DNA of 22,354 bases, taken from the IMG/VR virus record IMGVR_UViG_3300046368_000248, positions 1 to 22,354 of that record; one strand, given 5' to 3'. Origin of the DNA: a virus. The notes below the pieces were generated by a model. That model had not been told where the DNA came from. It saw only the letters and a list, made by a program, of their open reading frames with translations, and ran no database searches. The translations under genes and the position numbers were made by a program. Position 1 is the stretch's first letter, and each line of letters starts with the position of its first letter. This document shows, one piece after another, positions 5,435-12,689 of the stretch.

Positions 5435-8026
5435 ATGATTTCAGGGTTTTATACATCTATCTCGAAAAGAGGTAACTTTATTATGTATCGCGGCTACGAT
5501 GATTTTGGGAAAAGAATTCAACAAAAGATCAAGTTCAAGCCAACATACTATGCCGAAGCCAAAGACGGCAATTCAACACATAAGAGCCTCGATGGTACGA
5601 AGTTGGCTCCAATGACATTTCCAGATATCAAACAGGCTGGCGAATATGAGAAGATGTATTCTGGTGTTAGAGATTACCGACTCTTTGGTAATTCCAATCA
5701 CATAACATCTTTCATTCAGACTCAGTTTCCTGGCGCAATTCGTTTCAATAAAGAATTCGTTAATATTGGTAGTTTTGATATCGAGACTGAATATGGTGAT
5801 GGTTTTCCAGATTCGGACAATCCAACAAACCAAATCTTAACTGTTGCATACAAATCATCTAAGGAAGATTTCTATCGGGTTTGGGGTATGAAACCTTATG
5901 ATGCCGAAGAATCTGAACTCGGTCTAAAAACAGAATACAAACAATTCGACAATGAAGAAGGTATGTTACTTGACTTCATTGACTACTGGTCTGATCCAGA
6001 GAATACACCCGATGTGATTACGGGTTGGAATACTGAATTCTTTGATGTGCCTTATCTTCTGTCTCGTGTTCAAAAGATACTTGGAGATAGTGTAATGAAA
6101 AAATTCTCGCCTTGGGGACAAGTGAATGAAAATTCTGTCAAGGTGTTCGATAGAGAACAAAAGACATTGAACATCGTTGGTATTCCAAACCTTGACTACA
6201 TGGCTCTTTTCAAAAAGTTTGCGTATGCTTATGGAACACAAGAATCATACAAACTGGATCATATCGCGCATGTGGTTCTGAATGACCGAAAACTTGATTA
6301 TAGCGAGATTGGTTCCTTGAGAGATTTGTACGATGCAGATTTTCAAAAGTATGTCGATTACAACATCAAGGATGTCGAATTGATCGAAAGACTCGAAGAG
6401 AAACTTGGTCTGATTAATCTGGTGATGACCACGGCTTATCTTGGTGGTGTAAATTATGCACAAACTCTTGGAACGGTTGGCATATGGGATACAATCATTT
6501 ATCGCAGACTAATGAGATCAAGGACGGTTCCAACCTTACTAAAACTCAACCCATCTGACTATCCTATCTATGGTGCTGATGTGGTAAACTTCGAATGGTC
6601 GAATGGTAAGATGGAAGGACATCGAGGAAAAGAAAGAGCCATTGCCGGCGGCTATGTGAAAGAGGTGAGAAAAGGAATGAGTGAATGGGTGATGTCTTTC
6701 GACCTTAACTCCCTATATCCAAACATCATTATCCAAAACAATATGTCGCCCGAGACATTGGTGCCACACTCTCATGTGGACAATGTTTTTCCCAACAGAA
6801 TCTTGAAAGAAGAATCTTTCCCAACAGATATCGATTTATGTCGAGCAGGTAATGGTTCGGTGTATCGAAGAGATAAGAAAGGAATCATTCCAGAGATCGT
6901 TGAAGAACTTTACTCAATGCGTGTCGAGATCAAGGATAGAATGATTGAAGGAAAGAAACAATTAGAGAAAGACCCCAAGAACAAATCTCTTGTGAGCCAG
7001 GTGATGAGAAATGAGACACAGCAGACTGCTGTAAAGATTCTTCTCAACTCTCTTTATGGTGCCATGGCAAACAAGTATTTTCGATACTATGATCCACAGG
7101 TTGCTGAAGGTGTTACTCTGACCGGACAGTGTGTCATTCAATGGGCAGAGAAAGCGGTTAATGAAGAGATAAAGAAATTCCTTGGCGAAGATAAGACCAA
7201 GGATCGTGTCATTGCTATTGATACTGACTCCGTGTATATTACTGCACAAGATGTTATCGATAAATTCAAGCCAAAGAATCCTGTGAAGTTCCTTGATGAA
7301 TTTGGCGATCGTGTGATTGAGCCAGCATTGAATCGAGCCTTCGAAAGATTTGCAGATATGTCTAATGCATTTACAAACCGCATGGTTATGAAAAGAGAAG
7401 CCATTGCTGATCGTGGCATTTGGACAGCAAAGAAAAGATACATTCTCAATGTCCACAACAATGAAGGTGTGCAATACGCAGAGCCTAAGATCAAGATGAT
7501 GGGTATCGAAGCAATCAAATCTTCTACACCTCAAATGAATCGCACGGCGATGAAAGAAATCTTCAAGGTGATTATGACTGGTAGTGAGGAAAAGACTCAA
7601 GAGGCTATCGCACTTTTCAAAGAGCATTTCCTAAATTCAAGACCAGAAGAAATCGCATCTCCACGTAAAGTTTCCGATGTGAACAAGTGGCGGAATCGTG
7701 AATCAATATATGACAAAGGAACACCAATGCATGTGAGGGCTTCTCTTCTTTTCAATCACCATGTAAAGAAGAACGGCATTGACAATAATTACGAACTCGT
7801 ATATAATGGAGACAATATGAAATACATCTATATGCTGACACCAAATCCAATCCGTGAGAATATCTTTGGCTTCAAAGATGCCTTTCCACATGAATTGAAA
7901 TTGGAAAAGTATATTGACTATGAATTACAATTCCAAAAAACATTCATTGAGCCTATTAACATGATACTAAAAACACTGAACTGGACTGATGAGAAAGTAG
8001 TTTCTCTACAAGATTTCTTTTGCTAA
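5435..8026 (+). CDS. 43: DNA polymerase gp43 (family B)
   Basis: Replicative polymerase with 3'-5' proofreading. The 863 residues (T4: 898) hold exonuclease motif I FDIETEYG (D115, E117), Exo II ITGWNTEFFDVPYL, Exo III YNIKDVELIERLEEKL, polymerase motif A DLNSLYPNI at 423-431, motif B KILLNSLYG at 534-542 and motif C DTDS at 596-599. The C-terminal SLQDFFC resembles the T4 gp43 tail that binds the gp45 clamp. No intein, intron or split is visible, although gp43 is a common target of such elements. It has its own promoter, with the ATG at the expected +1 and no Shine-Dalgarno site. One base separates its stop from the next ATG. Confidence 0.97.
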   Translation: MISGFYTSISKRGNFIMYRGYDDFGKRIQQKIKFKPTYYAEAKDGNSTHKSLDGTKLAPMTFPDIKQAGEYEKMYSGVRDYRLFGNSNHITSFIQTQFPGAIRFNKEFVNIGSFDIETEYGDGFPDSDNPTNQILTVAYKSSKEDFYRVWGMKPYDAEESELGLKTEYKQFDNEEGMLLDFIDYWSDPENTPDVITGWNTEFFDVPYLLSRVQKILGDSVMKKFSPWGQVNENSVKVFDREQKTLNIVGIPNLDYMALFKKFAYAYGTQESYKLDHIAHVVLNDRKLDYSEIGSLRDLYDADFQKYVDYNIKDVELIERLEEKLGLINLVMTTAYLGGVNYAQTLGTVGIWDTIIYRRLMRSRTVPTLLKLNPSDYPIYGADVVNFEWSNGKMEGHRGKERAIAGGYVKEVRKGMSEWVMSFDLNSLYPNIIIQNNMSPETLVPHSHVDNVFPNRILKEESFPTDIDLCRAGNGSVYRRDKKGIIPEIVEELYSMRVEIKDRMIEGKKQLEKDPKNKSLVSQVMRNETQQTAVKILLNSLYGAMANKYFRYYDPQVAEGVTLTGQCVIQWAEKAVNEEIKKFLGEDKTKDRVIAIDTDSVYITAQDVIDKFKPKNPVKFLDEFGDRVIEPALNRAFERFADMSNAFTNRMVMKREAIADRGIWTAKKRYILNVHNNEGVQYAEPKIKMMGIEAIKSSTPQMNRTAMKEIFKVIMTGSEEKTQEAIALFKEHFLNSRPEEIASPRKVSDVNKWRNRESIYDKGTPMHVRASLLFNHHVKKNGIDNNYELVYNGDNMKYIYMLTPNPIRENIFGFKDAFPHELKLEKYIDYELQFQKTFIEPINMILKTLNWTDEKVVSLQDFFC

Positions 8027-8027
8027 T

Positions 8028-8876
8028 ATGATTGAGAAAATATTCATACCAACTGTATGTCGAGTAGATCGGCAGATCACTTATAACTGTCTTCCAAAAG
8101 AGTTACAATCTAAGGTAGTATTTGTAGTTCAAGAATGGGAGAGAGACCAGTATGAATACGATGCCGAGTATTTGGTTCTTCCTAAAGAAATTACATTGGA
8201 TAGTAAGAATCCATTATCAAACACCCGCCGATTCATTTACGAAGCAGGGAAGAATATGCAATACTGTATGTTCGATGATGATATGTTCTTTGTTAGACGT
8301 AATGCAAAGTATTGGACTGGAAATTCTAACATGGAGAAGTCATCAAGAAAATGTAATGAAGATGATGTTAGAGAAATGTTTGATGTCATGCAGAATTGGT
8401 TGGATGAAGGTTTTACTGTGTGTGGGTGTGGTTTATCCTCTACACCGCCAAATACAAAACATTACAATGATAATAGTTCTGTATGTAATACATACTGGTT
8501 CAATGGAACACACTTTGCGGATGATCTAGATGATATGCAACTTACTAAAGTTCGTACAGCACAAGATGATTTACTTCTATTAGGATTACTCACTCGCGGA
8601 TATAAAACTAGGCGTAGTGGAGAATTCTTGTTTGGCAATCAAAGTATTGCTAGCCCCAAAGAGGAATCCGCAATCTGGGACAACCTTGCATTTGACCGGG
8701 TTCATAATGATCACAAATTCATTCAATCACTATACCCTAAATACTTCAAGATTCTGTATGATGAAAATGGTAAGAGGGTGCCAGGAGGCTTTCGTAACTA
8801 CGGCAAGCGATCAATCCGTTGGAATCAAGCATATAAAGATTCCCAAATCAACTCATTAGAGAACCACTTCAAATAA
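8028..8876 (+). CDS. GT-A-like glycosyltransferase, first of two
   Basis: A 282-residue protein beginning 1 nt after gp43 (coupled). MIEKIFIPTVCRVDRQITYNCLP, then SKVVFVVQEWERDQYEY, AEYLVLPKEI, SNTRRFIYEAG and YCMFDDDMFF (DDD at 83-85) follow the GT-A layout: Rossmann-like strand, nucleotide-sugar region, and DxD metal motif. The same order occurs in the next gene (IYIISKGRADTRFT, KILTLPTDF, IPARNFVWEHS, WILDDNIREFF), so the two look like distant paralogs. The second is of the TET-associated glycosyltransferase type, known from phages that decorate modified DNA bases. A role on DNA is suggested by the place beside gp43, but no base hydroxymethylase or TET enzyme is in the window. Confidence 0.6.
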   Translation: MIEKIFIPTVCRVDRQITYNCLPKELQSKVVFVVQEWERDQYEYDAEYLVLPKEITLDSKNPLSNTRRFIYEAGKNMQYCMFDDDMFFVRRNAKYWTGNSNMEKSSRKCNEDDVREMFDVMQNWLDEGFTVCGCGLSSTPPNTKHYNDNSSVCNTYWFNGTHFADDLDDMQLTKVRTAQDDLLLLGLLTRGYKTRRSGEFLFGNQSIASPKEESAIWDNLAFDRVHNDHKFIQSLYPKYFKILYDENGKRVPGGFRNYGKRSIRWNQAYKDSQINSLENHFK

Positions 8877-8878
8877 TA

Positions 8879-8910
8879 TTGACATAATTCAGAATATAAT
8901 ATAATATAAT
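8879..8910 (+). promoter_or_regulatory. Promoter with triplicated TATAAT, glycosyltransferase operon
   Basis: TTGACA at 8879-8884. Three overlapping TATAAT boxes, each shifted by five bases, begin at 8895, 8900 and 8905 (spacers 10, 15 and 20 nt). The middle one is closest to a usable spacing and would put +1 within 1-2 nt of the ATG at 8914. Confidence 0.7.
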
Positions 8911-8913
8911 ACC

Positions 8914-9855
8914 ATGTCTAATTACAATCCACGCTATCCAATTTATATAATTTCTAAGGGAAGAGCAGATACTCGATTCACATCAAGGGCTCTTGATATG
9001 ATGAATGTTCCATACCGTGTTGTTATTGAAGAATCAGAATTCGCTGATTACAATAAAAATATTCCTGCTGAAAAGATATTGACCTTACCAACAGATTTCA
9101 GAGACAATCCTAAATATGCAAAGAGATGTGAAGTTACTGGACTACTTGGTGGCTCAATTCCAGCTCGTAATTTTGTTTGGGAACATTCAATCAAAGAAGG
9201 ACATGAACGACATTGGATTCTAGATGATAATATTCGTGAATTCTTTCGATTCAATAAGAATCGTAGGCGCAGGGTAAATACTGGTGCTACATTTGCGGCA
9301 GCAGAGGATTTTGTTGATCGATATAAGAATGTTAAGATGGCTGGTATGAATTATACATACTTTGTTGTCCCATCTGAAGCCATGCTTTATAAAAAGCCCT
9401 ATTATCTCAATTCTCGCATCTACAGTTGCATTCTTCTATCTAATGATATTGACTATAGATGGAGAGGTCGATATAATGAAGATACCGATCTATCATTACG
9501 AATCTTGAAAGATAAACACTGTACAATGTTATTCAATGCTTTCTTGTGTGGGAAAATTACGACACTTTCTATGAAGGGTGGTAATACTGAAGAGGTTTAT
9601 AATTTCAACTCTGATGACAAAGAATATGATGACCGATATGAGTTTGCGAAATCTCTTCGAGATCAGCATCCAGATGTAACGACCATCACAAAGAAATTCA
9701 ATCGATGGCACCATCAAGTGGACTACTCTTCATTCAATCAGAAGCCAGTTTACAAAGATCATATTGTGCCAGTTATGGGTAATAATAATTATGGTATGGA
9801 ATACAGAAAGCCAACACCAGAAGAAACAATCGAAATAGAAAAATATTGGGTATGA
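8914..9855 (+). CDS. TET-associated-type glycosyltransferase (TAGT)
   Basis: A 313-residue GT-A-like enzyme. YPIYIISKGRADTRFTSRALDMMNVPYRVVIEESEF at the N-terminus, ILTLPTDF, IPARNFVWEHS and HWILDDNIREFFRF (DDN at 104-106, the metal/nucleotide-sugar motif) followed by NRRRR match the glycosyltransferase family described with TET/JBP dioxygenases in phages, as recalled from the literature. Some members add sugars to hydroxymethylated pyrimidines in phage DNA. Later, RWRGRYNEDTDLSLRILKD is typical of the catalytic C-terminal part. It has its own promoter with the ATG near +1, and its stop overlaps the next ATG (ATGA). The substrate cannot be told from this window; glycosylation of another target is possible. 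Confidence 0.75.
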   Translation: MSNYNPRYPIYIISKGRADTRFTSRALDMMNVPYRVVIEESEFADYNKNIPAEKILTLPTDFRDNPKYAKRCEVTGLLGGSIPARNFVWEHSIKEGHERHWILDDNIREFFRFNKNRRRRVNTGATFAAAEDFVDRYKNVKMAGMNYTYFVVPSEAMLYKKPYYLNSRIYSCILLSNDIDYRWRGRYNEDTDLSLRILKDKHCTMLFNAFLCGKITTLSMKGGNTEEVYNFNSDDKEYDDRYEFAKSLRDQHPDVTTITKKFNRWHHQVDYSSFNQKPVYKDHIVPVMGNNNYGMEYRKPTPEETIEIEKYWV

Positions 9856-10136
9856 AAAAGAGTGTAAGAAATACAAATGACACAGAGAATAATATCTTTG
9901 ATAGATCAGAAGGCATCGAAAACACATTTCATGGATGGTGGGGTATGCCTGAATATTCACATCAAGATTATGCTCATTCGACTGCCGAATTCAGTTTTGA
10001 AACAGATGAAGATTTGCAGGATTTTATAGAAAAGACTAATTTAGAAATAAAAGATAAAACAAAAGCAATATGGTATCCAGATTTCCCATACGGCAAAGAT
10101 GTAGACCATCGTTACTTTGAGGAGGGTGAAGTATGA
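9852..10136 (+). CDS. Small phage protein with GMPEY...IWYP motif
   Basis: A 94-residue protein whose ATG overlaps the glycosyltransferase stop (ATGA). Residues 22-80 contain ENTFHGWWGMPEYSHQDYAH, EFSFETDEDLQDFIEKTNLEI and KTKAIWYPDFP. From recall, this combination (W-x-GMPE, F-x-T-x-ED-x-x-x-F, K-S/A-IWYP) recurs in phage proteins, sometimes next to ParB-like or DNA-modification domains, without a proven function. The middle motif reads like a beta strand plus helix and is echoed in the next small protein. Tight coupling with the glycosyltransferase suggests a shared pathway. Confidence 0.7.
   Translation: MKKSVRNTNDTENNIFDRSEGIENTFHGWWGMPEYSHQDYAHSTAEFSFETDEDLQDFIEKTNLEIKDKTKAIWYPDFPYGKDVDHRYFEEGEV
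10121..10125 (+). promoter_or_regulatory. Shine-Dalgarno site of the 54-residue gene
   Basis: GGAGG, 7 nt before the ATG at 10133, inside the end of the preceding gene. It supports this short gene being translated. Confidence 0.7.
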
Positions 10137-10297
10137 GAACGGTAATAGTTAGATTTCCAGATGAAAATTCTATGATTGAATTCGGTAAGAAGATTGGCAT
10201 CAAACATTTTGTGCGTAAGGCCAGTTCTTCTCTAAGACCTAGAGTAAAAATCAAATACAAAAAGCCACAGCAAGGTCTGGATGAATTCTTTGAATAA
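10133..10297 (+). CDS. 54-residue basic protein in glycosyltransferase operon
   Basis: MRTVIVRFPDENSMIEFGKKIGIKHFVRKASSSLRPRVKI continues to a basic stretch KYKKPQ and ends GLDEFFE. The start overlaps the previous stop (ATGA) and its stop overlaps the next ATG (TAATG), with a good Shine-Dalgarno site, so it is very probably real. The first 22 residues (VIVRFPDENSMIEFGKKIGI) resemble the EFSFETDEDLQDFIEKTNLEI segment of the upstream protein, so the two may share a small alpha/beta unit. Its basic nature would suit nucleic acid contact. The final GLDEFFE recalls a clamp-binding peptide (compare SLQDFFC of gp43), which is speculative. Confidence 0.65.
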   Translation: MRTVIVRFPDENSMIEFGKKIGIKHFVRKASSSLRPRVKIKYKKPQQGLDEFFE

Positions 10298-11229
10298 TGT
10301 TTTCTCTCACCATATTCAAAAACATATTTGATAATAAGACACATCGAACGATGAAGTTCGATACTCTTGAGTCTTTTGAAAAGTTGCTTTATGAATTGAG
10401 TAGCCAACCCGGTTACAAACCAAAGAAGGGTGAAAGAAAGCCAGGCTCAGCATTGATCACACCTTCAACATTCCATAAAGACACAACAAGATCAAATGCT
10501 AATGTCATACAATGGAATGGCTGGGCTGCTCTAGATGTTGATGACTACGAAGGTACCTTTGAAGAAACGATTGAGAAATTCAAGAAGAACTATTTCATTT
10601 GTTATTCATCTGCATCTTCTACAAAAGAGAAGCCAAAGTTTCGTATGGTTCTCCCATTGACGGAATCTGTTCCAGCAGATAAGTTGCGACACTTTTGGTA
10701 TGCTCTGAATCACGAGTTCGGTTCGGTCGGAGATGCTCAGACAAAAGATGTGAGTAGAATGTATTATGTTCCTGCAAAATATCCTAATGCGCATAATTTC
10801 ATATTTACAAATAAAGCAGATAGAATCAATCCCAATGAATTGATGGAAAGACATGAGTTTGTGGGTGGATTTAGAAATTCATTCGAAGATAAGATGCCAT
10901 CCGCAATTCGTGAAAAGATTGCCGAATATAAGAAAACCAAATTGACAAACTCAAATTTCACTTGGGCTTCTTATCGTGATTGTCCATTTGTTAATAAACA
11001 ACTAGTTCTTGAATACAGGAATATATCAGACTCTGGTTGGTATCATAAGATGTTTCAAATCATGGTATCTATTTCATCTAAAGCAATGAGAGCACAGTAT
11101 CCGATTACACCCGAAGAGGTCTCGAAACTCTGCAAAGAGATCGACAATGATACCGGAGGATGGTATAAGAATCGACCTCTGAACCTTGAAGCCGCCCGTG
11201 CTATCGATTTTTCATTGAAAAGTATCTAA
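10297..11229 (+). CDS. Primase-polymerase-like (AEP superfamily) protein
   Basis: A 310-residue protein. The hallmark layout of archaeo-eukaryotic primases is visible: motif I WAALDVDD (D80, D82), a second region YSSASSTKEKPKFRMVLPL at 103-121 and DAQTKDVSRMYYVPAKYP with DVSR at 151-154. This is the pattern of RepB/VirE-N-type primase domains in mobile elements (LDVDD, SxH, RFR, D-x-SR). The His of the second motif is replaced by Ser or Thr (SST), so catalytic activity is uncertain. The C-terminal 130 residues are helical with a WYKNRP end. No T4 gp61 primase is in this window, so this may supply or assist priming. It is the last gene of the operon from 8914. A Rep or relaxase-like role is an alternative. 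Confidence 0.6.
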   Translation: MFSLTIFKNIFDNKTHRTMKFDTLESFEKLLYELSSQPGYKPKKGERKPGSALITPSTFHKDTTRSNANVIQWNGWAALDVDDYEGTFEETIEKFKKNYFICYSSASSTKEKPKFRMVLPLTESVPADKLRHFWYALNHEFGSVGDAQTKDVSRMYYVPAKYPNAHNFIFTNKADRINPNELMERHEFVGGFRNSFEDKMPSAIREKIAEYKKTKLTNSNFTWASYRDCPFVNKQLVLEYRNISDSGWYHKMFQIMVSISSKAMRAQYPITPEEVSKLCKEIDNDTGGWYKNRPLNLEAARAIDFSLKSI

Positions 11230-11235
11230 ATCATT

Positions 11236-11342
11236 GATAATCAATAAGTTGTGCATTTTGAGGCATTCTGATAAAGAATGACGTAAATCGTTGAGTATCA
11301 ACAGGTTTTAATCCTGTACAAATTCATAAAATCTGATATAAT
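11236..11342 (+). repeat. Duplicated regulatory segment, copy A
   Basis: This aligns without gaps to 11778-11884, with 66 of 107 positions identical by hand count. Shared blocks are AATCAA, TTTTGAGG, TTGA...TCA and the promoter core (TACAAATT...TGATATAAT). It contains the hairpin CATTCT-GATAA-AGAATG at 11264-11280 and a possible second, GTTGA-GTA-TCAAC at 11290-11302. It fills most of the 131-nt gap after the AEP gene. Confidence 0.7.
11315..11342 (+). promoter_or_regulatory. Sigma70-like promoter for 136-residue protein gene
   Basis: TGTACA at 11315-11320, 16-nt spacer, TATAAT at 11337-11342 with extended TGA before it. The ATG follows at 11361, giving a leader of about 12 nt, the only promoter in this class with a real leader. 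No Shine-Dalgarno sequence is seen. Confidence 0.75.
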
Positions 11343-11360
11343 ATACATATAAGATTGATT

Positions 11361-11771
11361 ATGAATATTACCCTCACTAAAGAACTCATCGACCACGTTA
11401 ATTCCATCTGTGCCAAGTCTAAGGCTTGGGCAGAAGCTGCTCCTAATGGAGAGTTTCGTGGTTATGCCGACTATGATGAGTCGGATATTCTCTTTTATTG
11501 CGAACACTACACCAAGGGTGAGCGATGCTTAACCCCTGCCGAATGGGATCAAACCAAGGCTTGGGAAGAATATAACGATGCTTATAAATCTGCGAATGGT
11601 ATTCGCCCTCGCTGGACCAACTGGCAAGATGAGAGTGCAGATGAATGGGAGCGACTCACAACTGAGGCTTATGAACTTGCCACTGCTAATTACGAGATTG
11701 AAGAAAAGGAAGAAACCTACACTTTCGAATCCCCTTCTGAACTTCAAAACAATTTAGAAATACAAATATAA
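11361..11771 (+). CDS. Acidic phage protein with NGIRPRW motif
   Basis: A 136-residue acidic protein, MNITLTKELIDHVNSICAKSKAWAE onward. Residues 56-90 include TKAWEEYNDAYKSANGIRPRWTNWQDESADEWERL. From recall, the Y-x-x-x-NGIRPRW core followed by an acidic helix recurs in many small hypothetical phage proteins; no function is known. The tail is Glu-rich (EIEEKEETYTF). It is rich in Trp and Tyr. Its own promoter and position among small genes suggest early, host-directed expression. An in-frame TTG at 11355 is a less likely start. Confidence 0.7.
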   Translation: MNITLTKELIDHVNSICAKSKAWAEAAPNGEFRGYADYDESDILFYCEHYTKGERCLTPAEWDQTKAWEEYNDAYKSANGIRPRWTNWQDESADEWERLTTEAYELATANYEIEEKEETYTFESPSELQNNLEIQI

Positions 11772-11777
11772 CCCCTT

Positions 11778-11884
11778 GACAATCAACGGATTATGACTTT
11801 TGAGGTTTCCTATGATTCGATATCATAACCCATTGATGGTCAGAGACATAAAAGCCTTTACAAATTATTAAAACCTGATATAAT
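11778..11884 (+). repeat. Duplicated regulatory segment, copy B
   Basis: Partner of 11236-11342, with exact conservation of length between the AATCAA block and TATAAT. Its own hairpin is TATGAT-TCGAT-ATCATA at 11811-11827, the same six-pair stem and five-base loop size as in copy A but different sequence, offset five bases. It fills most of the 119-nt gap after the 136-residue protein gene. Confidence 0.7.
11857..11884 (+). promoter_or_regulatory. Sigma70-like promoter for small-gene block
   Basis: TTTACA at 11857-11862, 16-nt spacer, TATAAT at 11879-11884 with extended TGA. The ATG at 11891 is 7 nt after the -10 box, so a leaderless transcript is predicted. Confidence 0.8.
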
Positions 11885-11890
11885 AGTTAT

Positions 11891-12076
11891 ATGATTATGA
11901 GAAAATTCATTATTACCCGAAATATCAACGAGCATCTCAAGATTGGAGATACTGTCAGTCGGAATCAACTCTGCTGGATGCAGGACTATTCCTCTGGAAA
12001 GCAGTGGATTAATTGTGCAGTTCTAGGGGTCGGATTCTACAAGATCGCCCTCAACGATGTTAAGGAGGTTTTATAG
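11891..12076 (+). CDS. Small protein of unknown function
   Basis: A 61-residue protein, MIMRKFIITRNINEHLKIGDTVSRNQLCW onward, ending GFYKIALNDVKEVL. It is mostly short beta-like segments (IGDTV, NCAVLGVGFYKIAL), which could be a small barrel such as an SH3-like fold, but no family is recognised. The promoter places +1 at or within 1-2 nt of the first ATG; the ATG at 11897 is the alternative. The end of the gene contains AAGGAGG (12062-12068), about 15 nt before the next ATG. Confidence 0.6.
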   Translation: MIMRKFIITRNINEHLKIGDTVSRNQLCWMQDYSSGKQWINCAVLGVGFYKIALNDVKEVL

Positions 12077-12083
12077 ATTGATT

Positions 12084-12260
12084 ATGAAAATTATCTATAC
12101 TGCAACAACCTGCCGCTTCAATTCTCACGGTGAGATTTCGGAAGAGGTTCAAGATTTCACCAAAGATCGTTCAGGTCTTCGCCAAGCCTATGAATTTGTT
12201 CAAGGCGCAGATGAATGGATTATCTGGTGTGGCGATGAGATGGTAGATTACGCCAAATAA
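12084..12260 (+). CDS. Small protein of unknown function
   Basis: A 58-residue protein, MKIIYTATTCRFNSHGEISEEVQDF, then SGLRQAYEFVQGADEWIIWCGDEMVDYAK. It is preceded by GATTATG, the recurring start context here, with AAGGAGG too far upstream (about 15 nt) to be ideal. An in-frame ATG at 12057 would overlap the previous gene and add MLRRFYRLI. No family is recognised; the strand-helix-strand look suggests a compact alpha/beta fold. Confidence 0.55.
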   Translation: MKIIYTATTCRFNSHGEISEEVQDFTKDRSGLRQAYEFVQGADEWIIWCGDEMVDYAK

Positions 12261-12264
12261 AATT

Positions 12265-12687
12265 ATGCCCACATATATTGTAACTTACGACTTATCCGAA
12301 GTTTGGCCCGAACCCGAAGTGATTCGATGGTGCTCCAAAAATAATTTTAATGTTTATCGACAGGCTGATGATCATGCCCACGGAGGTCTAATATTGACTG
12401 AACTGAAAAGATGTTTGAAAGAAGACCGCGGGTATCTGATCATGGCTCACAATGGTGAGAAATGGACTGGATGGGGTCTAGCATACAAAGATGAGGGAAT
12501 AAAGATGTTTCAATGCTATGTTCCAATTCGCCAACGAAGAAAAGGAATCGGCTCTAGAATCTTGAAAAAAGCATGTAGTATATTAGGACGGGTAGAAGTC
12601 TATGATATCGATACATCTAATAAATTCTTTAAATCAAATGGTCTCACTAAAGGTGATGCCATCACAGGAAGAAAACTAAAAGTTTGA
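12265..12687 (+). CDS. GNAT-family acetyltransferase
   Basis: A 140-residue protein. The acetyl-CoA pyrophosphate-binding motif A is clear: MFQCYVPIRQRRKGIGSRILKKA at residues 81-103, with the R-x-x-G-x-G core RRKGIG at 91-96. The following VEVYDIDTSNKFFKSNGL fits motif B (the usual N-x-x-A-x-x-F-Y-x-x-x-G-F region). The N-terminal part GYLIMAHNGEKWTGWGLAYKDEG fits the central strands. It likely acetylates a small molecule or a host protein; T4-like phages use such early enzymes for host takeover, but the substrate cannot be inferred. It follows the previous gene by 4 nt and starts at TTATG without a Shine-Dalgarno site. Confidence 0.8.
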   Translation: MPTYIVTYDLSEVWPEPEVIRWCSKNNFNVYRQADDHAHGGLILTELKRCLKEDRGYLIMAHNGEKWTGWGLAYKDEGIKMFQCYVPIRQRRKGIGSRILKKACSILGRVEVYDIDTSNKFFKSNGLTKGDAITGRKLKV

Positions 12688-12689
12688 TT

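Noticed and set aside
6962-7627. Long open frame of 221 codons on the minus strand
   Set aside because: It lies wholly inside gp43 and antisense to its conserved polymerase motifs; its composition is that of a complement shadow.
8152-8529. 125-codon open frame on the plus strand in another frame
   Set aside because: It is embedded in the GT-A-like gene, whose frame shows the family motifs; no promoter or ribosome site supports it.
11247-11327. tRNA-like fold (7-base acceptor-like ends, anticodon-like hairpin, 5+7 T-arm-like hairpin ACAGG-TTTTAAT-CCTGT)
   Set aside because: No room for a D arm (11 nt), no T at position 33, a mismatch in the acceptor stem, and the related copy at 11778 does not keep the T-arm. 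Likely chance or a different structure.
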